A stretch of DNA of 64,000 nucleotides from Streptomyces sp. CCM_MD2014 (GTDB lineage Bacteria > Actinomycetota > Actinomycetes > Streptomycetales > Streptomycetaceae). Position 1 is the first letter of the stretch; each line of letters begins with the position of its first letter. The stretch spans positions 8,184,001-8,248,000 of the forward strand of contig NZ_CP009754.1 of the NCBI RefSeq assembly GCF_000772045.1. Direction: 5' to 3'. Position numbers and translations under genes: made by a program. The notes under the pieces are model-generated. The model saw nothing but the letters and a program-made list of their open reading frames with translations. It ran no database searches and was not told the DNA's origin. Below, piece by piece: positions 8,292-15,083 of this stretch.

Positions 8292-8856
8292 GGCGACTCC
8301 ACTGCCGGGGCTTTCCTCCACCCAAACGCCGCGGGCACACTCCTGCAAGCGGACCGGGCCGGTACCGAGCGGCACACCTCCTGCTGCAACAGACCGGACG
8401 GGCCCTGGAGCGCCGAAACGGTGCACGCCTTTCCGGAACAGCGCTCCGTCTGCGAACAAGCAGGGTGAGCGTGCCGGCGACGGTGACAGCCGGCGACGGT
8501 GACACCAGCACGATTGACCGGCGAGCCGCCGCCCAGGCCCCGGTGCCCGTTGCGGGCGGACCTGCCGAGCGGGACAAGTCACTGAGCAGGAGAGAGACTG
8601 GATCCACCGGCCACCGCAGTGCCGTGAAACAGCGGCCGAGCGTGTTCGCCGGCCGGCACCCTGTCGCCGCACAGCCGCCACAGCGCTGGTCCAGGACGTG
8701 TCCGCAAGCCTCGGCGAGGTCCAGGCCGACAACCGGCAGTTCCTCTGCCGGGAAGGCCACCGAGCCCGGTTCGTACTCGACCGAAGCGAAGGGCACGATG
8801 GAGGAGCGCGTAACTGATGTGACCCCTTGCATCTGCCGAGGGAAGGGGCGCCGACG
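8292..8856. other. intergenic region with a 16-bp tandem direct repeat
   Basis: These 565 bp separate the divergent Clp and SpoIIE-type genes. No credible coding sequence is seen on either strand. GCCGGCGACGGTGACA occurs twice in tandem without a spacer (8473-8488 and 8489-8504), possibly a regulator-binding direct repeat or a small duplication. The Clp promoter should lie here but contains no recognisable heat-shock operator. Confidence 0.5.
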
Positions 8857-10941
8857 ATGAGCGCACACGAGTCATCGGGGAACCAGAGGTCGGGACCGGA
8901 GACGCCCCGGGCGTGGTCGTCATCGGCGGGAGGGATGCTCGACCTGCTCGGTGTGTCGGCAGTCGTGGTGGACGGTGCCGGCCGGATCGTCTTCTGGAGC
9001 CCGCAAGCCGGTGACGTGTTCGGCTATTCCTCCGAGGAGGCACTGGGCCGCTACGCTGCCCGGCTCCTCCTCCACGAGGAGCACCGCGGTCTCGCGATGA
9101 AATTGTTCGCCAAGGTATTGAGCACCGGAGAGAACTGGGCGGGAGCCTTCCCCATCAGGAGGAAGGACGGCAGCACGCGACTGGTGGAATTCCGCAACGT
9201 GCGGCTGCAGAACGACCGGGGCGAGATGTACGCCCTGGGGATCGCCGCAGACCAGAGCGTGCTGGAGCGTGCCGAGACCCAACTCGCGTTGTCCGAGCAA
9301 CTCGTGTCGCAAGCACCCATCGGCATCGCGCTCATGGACACCAACCTGCGATACGTCCTCGTCAATCCGGCCCTGGAACGCATCAACGGTGTGTCCGCCG
9401 CGGATCATGTCGGGCGGCACCCGCACGACATTCATGTCTCCCCCGAAATCGGTGCCGCGGAGGCGGTGATGCGGGAGGTGCTGCTCACCGGTAAGCCGGT
9501 GCTCGACCAGTACATCGTCGGCCGCACCCGTGGGGACCCGGACCATGATCATGCATGGTCGGTGTCGTACTACCGCCTCGAAGGACCGGGCGGCCGAGTC
9601 ATCGGTGTGGCGAACTCGGTCGTCGACGTCACGGACAGACACCGTGCCGCAGCCGAGGCGGACCGGGCCCGCTGCAGGCTGACGTTGATCGCCGACGCGT
9701 CGGCGCGGGTGGGGACCACGCTGGGGGTGGAGCAGACGGCACGGGAACTGGCTCATACCGCTGTACCCGAGCTGGCGGACGTCGCGGCGGTCGATGTCCT
9801 CGACAGTGTTCTGGCCTTCCGCCGTAACCACGGCCACCGCGACGGCCCTGAGCTCTTCCGTGCACTCGCGGTCGCCACGGCCCACCCGAGCGAGGCCGCC
9901 GACGCAGCGGACCCGGTAGGGGACGTGGCCTCCTACAGCGCCGACCGCTTGATCACACAGTGTGTGCACACCGGCCGGCCCGTCCTCGTGCCCCACACCG
10001 GTCCGGACGATCTGCAGCGCATCGCGCGCGATCAGGAGGCGGCGACGGCGCTGGCACGCGCCGGCGTCCACTCCTACCTGGCCGTGCCCCTGATCGCTCA
10101 CAACGAGATCCTCGGTGCCTTCGACCTGATACGCACCCAGAACCCGCTCCCCTTCGATGAGGACGATGTCGTCCTCGCCCGGGAACTGGCGGCACGGGCA
10201 GCAGTAGCCATCGACAATGCCCGCTGGTACCAGAGCGTGCGCGATTCCGCCGAAAGCCTCCAGCGCAGTCTGCTGCCCAGCCACCCCTCCCGGCTCCCGG
10301 GGCTCGAAGTCGCCTCGCTCTACCAGCCGGCGCACGCCTCCTGCGAGATCGGCGGGGACTGGTACGACGTCATCCCGCTGTCCGGCGACAGAGCCGCCCT
10401 GGTCGTCGGGGACGTGATGGGCAACGGCATCGATGCGGCAGCGACCATGGGACGCCTGCGCACAGCCACTTGCGCTTACGCCGACCTCGAGCTCGAACCG
10501 CACGAGGTGCTCCGACACCTCGACCGACTCACCTGCGGGCTTGAGCACTACATCGCCACATGCCTCTACGCCGTGTACGACCCCCATCAAGGGGAGTGCC
10601 GCATCGCCAATGCCGGACACCTTCCTCCCGTCCTCGTGCGCCCTGGCAAGCGTCCTCGACTCGTCTCCCTTCAAGCCGGAGCACCCCTGGGCGTCGGCGG
10701 CGTTCAGTTCGACACCATGACCTTCGGCCTGAAGCCCGCAGACAGACTCGTCCTCTACACCGACGGACTGGTGGAGACGCGTGATCAGGCCATCGACGAA
10801 CGGCTGGACGCGCTCGTCGATGCCTTGGACGGGCGGCCCTCGCCACTCGACGACACCCGCCGGAACCTCCTGCACTCCTTGCGCCACCCCGACGACCACG
10901 ACGACGTCGCGATCCTGATCGCCGAAGCCCACAGCACCTGA
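8857..10941 (+). CDS. PAS-PAS-GAF-SpoIIE (PP2C-type) serine phosphatase
   Basis: The protein has 694 aa. A first PAS domain is at about residues 25-140 (VVDGAGRIVFWSPQAGDVFGYSSEE), and a second PAS/PAC domain at about 145-270 (APIGIALMDTNLRYVLVNPALERINGV). A GAF domain follows at about 280-445, and a C-terminal SpoIIE phosphatase at about 470-690 with GGDWYDVIPL and the VLYTDGLVE signature. Such proteins dephosphorylate anti-sigma-factor antagonists in partner-switching pathways, here in response to ligands or light/redox sensed by PAS/GAF. No kinase domain or antagonist gene is adjacent. The ATG at 8857 has a strong GAGGGAAGGGG ribosome site; an upstream TTG start is less likely. Confidence 0.92.
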   Translation: MSAHESSGNQRSGPETPRAWSSSAGGMLDLLGVSAVVVDGAGRIVFWSPQAGDVFGYSSEEALGRYAARLLLHEEHRGLAMKLFAKVLSTGENWAGAFPIRRKDGSTRLVEFRNVRLQNDRGEMYALGIAADQSVLERAETQLALSEQLVSQAPIGIALMDTNLRYVLVNPALERINGVSAADHVGRHPHDIHVSPEIGAAEAVMREVLLTGKPVLDQYIVGRTRGDPDHDHAWSVSYYRLEGPGGRVIGVANSVVDVTDRHRAAAEADRARCRLTLIADASARVGTTLGVEQTARELAHTAVPELADVAAVDVLDSVLAFRRNHGHRDGPELFRALAVATAHPSEAADAADPVGDVASYSADRLITQCVHTGRPVLVPHTGPDDLQRIARDQEAATALARAGVHSYLAVPLIAHNEILGAFDLIRTQNPLPFDEDDVVLARELAARAAVAIDNARWYQSVRDSAESLQRSLLPSHPSRLPGLEVASLYQPAHASCEIGGDWYDVIPLSGDRAALVVGDVMGNGIDAAATMGRLRTATCAYADLELEPHEVLRHLDRLTCGLEHYIATCLYAVYDPHQGECRIANAGHLPPVLVRPGKRPRLVSLQAGAPLGVGGVQFDTMTFGLKPADRLVLYTDGLVETRDQAIDERLDALVDALDGRPSPLDDTRRNLLHSLRHPDDHDDVAILIAEAHST

Positions 10942-11169
10942 GCCACCGTGTCGGCCCCTGTCACTTCATGGCGCATTCCCGCAGATCACGCGTACCTGCC
11001 GGAGCGCATCGCCCGTCCGCGGGCGAGAAGCCTCGCCCGAATCGAGGTTTGCGCCGGGGAGCGTTAACGTGGCTGACAGGGGGATATCCACGAGGAGCTG
11101 CCCCGTCTGGACACAGACATTGCGCCAACGGGAGCCCGGCCCCGACCTGCCCGATTCGCAGGAGGAATC

Positions 11170-11436
11170 ATGACCAATCCCGAGGAAGACCCCAGCCGGC
11201 AAGAGGGTCCGGCGGACGGTGGTGCGGCGGGGACGCCGGGTGTGCATGACGGTGGGGCCGACGGTGGTGCGGAGGGTCCGGCGGACGGTGGTGCGGCGGG
11301 GACGCCGGGTGTGCATGACGGTGGGGCCGACGGTGGTGCGGAGGGTCCGGCGGACGGTGGTGCGGCGGGGACGCCGGGTGTGCACGACGGTGGCGCCGAC
11401 GGAAGCGCGGACGAGCCGTCCCCCAGCGGCAGTTGA
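11170..11436 (+). CDS. 88-aa repeat peptide, putative substrate of the adjacent JmjC oxygenase
   Basis: A short Glu/Asp-rich leader (MTNPEEDPSRQE) is followed by three 23-aa repeats built as GPADGGAAGTP-GVHDGGADGGAE, then a Ser/Pro tail. Gly, Ala and Asp dominate; there is one His per repeat, always in GVHDGGAD, and no Cys, Lys, Trp, Tyr or Phe. Translation is well supported: GGAGG lies 6 nt before the ATG, and its TGA overlaps the TTG start of the JmjC gene (TTGA). The leader-plus-repeated-core layout resembles multi-core RiPP precursors or metal-binding repeat peptides. I recognise no described family. The role as modification substrate is inferred from coupling to the oxygenase. Confidence 0.7.
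   Translation: MTNPEEDPSRQEGPADGGAAGTPGVHDGGADGGAEGPADGGAAGTPGVHDGGADGGAEGPADGGAAGTPGVHDGGADGSADEPSPSGS
11203..11409. repeat. three tandem 69-bp repeats inside the peptide gene
   Basis: Units begin at 11203, 11272 and 11341. The first two are identical at all 69 positions. The third differs at a few bases (CAT to CAC, GGG to GGC, GGTGGT to GGAAGC); the last change replaces a Gly by Ser. The period is a multiple of three, so the reading frame is kept, and the repeated unit encodes 23 aa. The identity of units 1 and 2 points to recent duplication or ongoing homogenisation. Confidence 0.95.
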
Positions 11437-12638
11437 ACGCCTTCCCCCGGGAATGCCGGCGCCCTGAGCCCGCGACAGCGGGCGACGGGGCGCTGCGCCG
11501 CCTCACCGACCTGAGCCCGGCGGAGTTCGCCCGAGACGTGTGGGCGCGGACTGCGCTGTACACACCGCGGGCGGGCGACTTCTCCGACCTGTTCTCCGCG
11601 CACGCTGTCGACGAGCTCGTCTCACGCCGCGGGCTGCGCACGCCGTTCCTCCGTGTGGCCAAGGATGGTTCCACACGCCCCGACACGTCGTTCACCTCGT
11701 CCGCCGGCGTCGGCGCCACGATCTCCGATCAACTGGACGACACGGCCGTGTGGCGGGCGTTCGCAGACGGCGCCACGCTCGTGCTGCAGGCGCTGCAGCG
11801 CACTTGGCAGCCGGTCGGCGACTTCGTGACCGGGCTGAGTTCGGACCTCGGGCACCCTGTCCAGGCGAATGCATACGTCACGCCGCCACAGAGCCGCGGT
11901 TTCGACGACCACTACGACGTCCACGACGTCTTCGTCCTCCAGATCCAGGGCACCAAGCGCTGGCTCGTCCACGAGCCGGTCCACCGCGACCCGCTGCGGG
12001 ATCAGCCCTGGACCGACCGGCGCCCCGCCGTGGCCGAGGCGGCGAAGGCCGACGCCCGCATTGACACCGTCCTCGAGCCCGGCGACACCCTCTACCTGCC
12101 GCGCGGGTGGCTGCACTCCGCCCAGGCGCAGGGCGCGGTCTCCATCCACCTGACCCTGGGCATCCACACCTGGACCCGGTACACACTGGCCGAACAACTC
12201 GCGCAGCAGGCCCTCGCGATGCTGCGCGAGGACCCGTACATGCGTACCACCCTTCCTCTGGGGATCGGGGACCCGCGCGAGGAGATCGACCTCGTCAGGG
12301 GCCTCCTCCTCGCCGCCGTCGAGGGGGCGGACTCCGCGCCGTTGTTCCACCGGGCCAGGCGCGGGCAGGCACGGCCGGCCCCGTTGGGGCCGCTGGCCCA
12401 GTTCGAGGCCGTCGACGGACTCGGCCCCGAGTCCGCGGTGCGGCTGCGCGAGGGCCTGGAGGCGCGCCTGGAAGGGCAGTGTCTGCGTACCCGAGCCGGC
12501 TGGCTGGAGTTCCCCCGGACCGACCTGCCGCCCGTCACCAGCCTGCTCGACGGTGACGTCCACACGGCCGGAGACCTCGGCGTCGCGCTGGTCAGGAGAC
12601 TGCTGCGCGCGGGCGTACTGGTGCCCGCCGAACCGTGA
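11433..12638 (+). CDS. JmjC/cupin-4 (ROX-type) Fe(II)/2-oxoglutarate-dependent oxygenase
   Basis: The 401-aa protein has a JmjC double-stranded beta-helix at about residues 100-250 and a C-terminal winged-helix-like region ending LRAGVLVPAEP, the layout of NO66/MINA53/YcfD ribosomal oxygenases. Fe ligands are visible: H160 and D162 in the HYD motif (FDDHYDVHDVFVLQIQG), and H239 in SIHLTLG; LYLPRGWLH also matches the family. ROX enzymes beta-hydroxylate His or Arg in ribosomal proteins. Here the gene begins at a TTG overlapping the repeat-peptide stop, making that His-containing peptide an obvious candidate substrate. It overlaps the downstream sucrase/ferredoxin-like gene by 4 nt (GTGA). A ribosomal target cannot be excluded. 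Confidence 0.88.
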   Translation: MNAFPRECRRPEPATAGDGALRRLTDLSPAEFARDVWARTALYTPRAGDFSDLFSAHAVDELVSRRGLRTPFLRVAKDGSTRPDTSFTSSAGVGATISDQLDDTAVWRAFADGATLVLQALQRTWQPVGDFVTGLSSDLGHPVQANAYVTPPQSRGFDDHYDVHDVFVLQIQGTKRWLVHEPVHRDPLRDQPWTDRRPAVAEAAKADARIDTVLEPGDTLYLPRGWLHSAQAQGAVSIHLTLGIHTWTRYTLAEQLAQQALAMLREDPYMRTTLPLGIGDPREEIDLVRGLLLAAVEGADSAPLFHRARRGQARPAPLGPLAQFEAVDGLGPESAVRLREGLEARLEGQCLRTRAGWLEFPRTDLPPVTSLLDGDVHTAGDLGVALVRRLLRAGVLVPAEP

Positions 12639-13546
12639 GGCCCGAGACGGCTGGGACCGGCCCCTTCTTCTGCTCCGACGCCGCCCGCGCACGCGGCGAC
12701 CCCATCGCCGGCACGGCACCGTACGGCGGCGTCTGGATTCTCGTCGAGCACGGGGGAGGCTGGCCGGCGAACGGGTTCGACGGACTCGATCTCCAGCCGG
12801 ACGTCAAAGCACGCGTGTACCGCGCGGCGCAAGCCGTGCGGGCCAGGATCCTCCTGGTCAGGAGACATGGGCGTCGCACGGCCTCTACTTCGGCCCAGCG
12901 CTGGGCCGTACTGCGCCACGACGGTTCCGGGGTGCACCGCCAACAGTGGGGTACGTGGAGCACGGACGAGGATCTGGCGGAGGTCGTCGAAGCTCTCGCC
13001 GCCCCCGGCGAAGTCGGTCTACCACCTGTCGTCCTCGTCTGTGCGCACGGTCAGCACGACCCTTGCTGCGCGGTGCGCGGGCGGCCCGTGGCGCGTGCGC
13101 TGAGCGAGCGCTGGCCGGACCTGGTGTGGGAGTGCGCACACGTCGGTGGCGACAGGTATGCCGCGAACGTCGTCGTCGCGCCCGACGGCGTCTACTACGG
13201 GGGTCTCGACGGCCGGTCGTCCGTCGCGGTGGTGGAGGAGCATCTGGCCGGCCGCATCCATGCCGAGTACCTGCGGGGGTACACGGATCTCTTCCCGCCG
13301 CAGCAGGCCGCCGTCGCGGCCGTCCTCGCCCTGGCCGGACCGGCGGGGCGGCAGGACTACGCGGTCACCGAGACGTCGCGCGACGGCGACCGGTGGAGGA
13401 TCCGTGTCGCGGGCCGCCCGCCTCGAGCGTCACGGTTCGACGTCGTGGTCCGGTCGTACCGCACCCCGCCGACCCGGTTGACGTGCCGGGGAGTGGCGAG
13501 GAGCTCGGCCGTTGTCCACGAAGTCGTCTCGATCAGCACGGCATGA
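12635..13546 (+). CDS. sucrase/ferredoxin-like family protein
   Basis: The 303-aa protein belongs to the thioredoxin-fold sucrase/ferredoxin-like (AIM32-related) family. Visible hallmarks are C13 in FFCSDAARARGDPIAGTAP, C136 and C144/C145 in VCAHGQHDPCCAVRGRP, and CAHVGGDRYAANVV at about residues 167-180. The usual H-x-G-G-H iron-sulfur segment reads H-V-G-G-D here, so its second His is lost. Some members bind a [2Fe-2S] cluster, which could supply electrons or protect iron for the upstream oxygenase; this is inference. The GTG start overlaps the JmjC stop, so all three genes of this operon are translationally coupled. Confidence 0.85.
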   Translation: MRPETAGTGPFFCSDAARARGDPIAGTAPYGGVWILVEHGGGWPANGFDGLDLQPDVKARVYRAAQAVRARILLVRRHGRRTASTSAQRWAVLRHDGSGVHRQQWGTWSTDEDLAEVVEALAAPGEVGLPPVVLVCAHGQHDPCCAVRGRPVARALSERWPDLVWECAHVGGDRYAANVVVAPDGVYYGGLDGRSSVAVVEEHLAGRIHAEYLRGYTDLFPPQQAAVAAVLALAGPAGRQDYAVTETSRDGDRWRIRVAGRPPRASRFDVVVRSYRTPPTRLTCRGVARSSAVVHEVVSISTA

Positions 13547-13636
13547 GCCCGCCATACGCCCTTCCACGCCGCCGCGCCGCAGACGCTGCTCGTGGCCACC
13601 TGATCACCACCCCCCCCGGCAAGGCGCCGGTGGGCG

Positions 13637-13921
13637 TCAGGGCCCCCACTGGTGGCGGGCACGGGCCATGTCCACCCGTGCCCCGCGCATCGGTGTTCCC
13701 TCGTCCCGCAGGAGGGCCGCCGCCCGCCCGCCGTGGCAGGAGGGCGGCGTCCCGTCCGCGTACACGACACGCCACCACGGCACGCCCTCGTCCAGCAGGC
13801 TCATGGCCCGCCCCGCCTGGCGCGCACCGACACCGGCCCGCCGGCCGACGTCACCGTAGGAGGCCACCGCACCCGCGGGAATCGAGCACACCGCGTCACG
13901 GACGTCGTCGACGAAGGTCAC
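13637..13921 (-). CDS. MGMT-family alkyltransferase-like protein
   Basis: This 94-aa protein consists only of the DNA-binding domain of O6-methylguanine-DNA methyltransferases (FVDDVRDAVCSIPAGAVASYGDVGRRAG, then PWWRVVYADG). The alkyl-accepting PCHR motif is absent and the corresponding stretch lacks a suitable Cys, as in alkyltransferase-like (ATL) proteins. ATLs bind alkylated bases and hand them to nucleotide excision repair. The start is a GTG at 13919-13921 that overlaps the TGA of the upstream DUF488 gene (GTGA), so the two are co-translated. The family call is strong; the repair role comes from family knowledge. Confidence 0.88.
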   Translation of the reverse strand: MTFVDDVRDAVCSIPAGAVASYGDVGRRAGVGARQAGRAMSLLDEGVPWWRVVYADGTPPSCHGGRAAALLRDEGTPMRGARVDMARARHQWGP

Positions 13922-14457
13922 GGCCCCTCCACGTCGGGTGGCGGGTAGGTGAGATGGCCGTCGCGGACCCTCGCGTGCTCGTTCAACACCGCGGGCTTCG
14001 CGGCCGTCCGCGACGTGATGTGCACGACCTCCACCCCGGCGACCAGCAGCGCGTCGGTGATCAACCGACGGTGGCACCGCCACGGCACCGCCTCGCTGCA
14101 CATGATCGCCGGCTGCTCGCGCCGCGCCAGTCGGATCAGCTCGTGCAGGCCCTCAGCGAATGCGTCGCTCGCCATGTAGTCGGCGTAGTCGCGGAAGGCT
14201 TTCACCCGCCACGCGCCGTTCTCGCTGGGAACCCCTTTCGGGGTGTGCCGTCGGCCCCCGAGCTGAGGGATCCAGAGGTATCCGATGCCGGACGGCAGGT
14301 TCGTCACCATCGCGGACCGGTTCCACTGGGGGTGCTTCCTCGACGAAGGGTAGGAGCGCACATCGACCAGGCAGGTGATGTCATGGCTGCGCAACATCTC
14401 CAGTATCTCGTCGAATTCACGCGTCGAATGACCGATCGTGTACACGCGGCCGCCCAT
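13918..14457 (-). CDS. DUF488 domain protein
   Basis: The 179-aa protein opens with VYTIGHSTREFDEILEMLRSHDITCLVDVRSYPSSRKHPQW and carries the late motif MCSEAVPWRCHRRLI, both hallmarks of DUF488. The conserved Cys, Arg and His residues suggest a catalytic or nucleotide-binding site, but no reaction is established. It overlaps the ATL gene by 4 nt and lies 5 bp downstream of the small TUDOR-like DUF2945 gene in the same direction, so the three probably form one transcript. Coupling with ATL hints at a nucleic-acid damage role; this is inference. Confidence 0.88.
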   Translation of the reverse strand: MGGRVYTIGHSTREFDEILEMLRSHDITCLVDVRSYPSSRKHPQWNRSAMVTNLPSGIGYLWIPQLGGRRHTPKGVPSENGAWRVKAFRDYADYMASDAFAEGLHELIRLARREQPAIMCSEAVPWRCHRRLITDALLVAGVEVVHITSRTAAKPAVLNEHARVRDGHLTYPPPDVEGP

Positions 14458-14462
14458 TGGTT

Positions 14463-14672
14463 CTACACCTTTGTCAACGCGCCACCCTTGTGCATGGCGA
14501 TGTGGTCGGTCTTGTCACTCTTTATTTCGTATTGCGGGTCATTCGGCGAGCAGTGTCGAGTACGGCCTTTGAATTCCACGTCATGGGTGTGCTTCTTGAT
14601 GATGACGCCTTCGACGTATCCGGCCTCGGAGTTCCAGCGCACGTGGTCTCCCACGGCAAAGTCCCCAGCCAT
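14463..14672 (-). CDS. DUF2945 (hypervirulence-associated, TUDOR-like) small protein
   Basis: This 69-aa protein (MAGDFAVGDHVRWNSEAGYVEGVIIKKHTHDVEFKGRT...) matches the DUF2945 pattern: a short beta-barrel beginning with a GDxVxWNSEAG turn and ending with an H-K-G-x-AL segment. TUDOR-like folds usually bind nucleic acid or protein tails; the bacterial role is not established. ATG 14670-14672 is preceded by an AAGGGGAC ribosome site. It leads the DUF2945-DUF488-ATL gene set. Confidence 0.85.
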   Translation of the reverse strand: MAGDFAVGDHVRWNSEAGYVEGVIIKKHTHDVEFKGRTRHCSPNDPQYEIKSDKTDHIAMHKGGALTKV

Positions 14673-15083
14673 TGTCGTCCCCTTCTTTCCGTTCCTCGGC
14701 CGACGAGATGCGCGGGTTCCCGGCATCCCGACTCTGACACGCCTCCAGATTCCCGCGCCGGCGGAAAGGCGGCTATCCGGTGAACCGCTCGGTTGCCGAG
14801 CCGTCGGGGAGTGGCTCCAGCAGACGACAGCTGCCTGACGCGTCACCACAGGTCTTCTTCGGCTGAGCGGCACTGACTGATTGATCGACGGGGGAAAGGG
14901 CAGAAGAACTAATTCCGCTGAGCACTCCACGATGCGCCGTGTCGCTCACGGACGACGAGGTCACCGACCTCGCCGAATGATCGGCGGCAGTCGCCGGTGC
15001 CACCCGTCCTTTTCGTGGCAACTGCAACCGTGTGCGGGCCCACCGCCGACGGGCAGCGCTTCAAGCCGACCGGCCGGCCCGTG
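14673..15083. other. intergenic region, no gene supported
   Basis: These 411 bp lie between the DUF2945 gene and the end of the molybdenum oxidoreductase gene. Frames on both strands are short and have no recognisable motif. The right half of the DUF2945 promoter region should lie next to 14673. No repeat or hairpin stood out. Confidence 0.4.

Noticed and set aside
8292..8856. Search for HspR (HAIR) or CIRCE heat-shock operators upstream of the Clp gene
   Set aside because: No CTTGAGT-N7-ACTCAAG or CIRCE-like inverted repeat was found; only an unrelated 16-bp direct repeat is present.
14881..14990. SLTDDEVTDLAE followed by a stop, resembling the end of a small enzyme
   Set aside because: Only about 12 residues look protein-like and nothing upstream continues the match, so a gene remnant cannot be supported.
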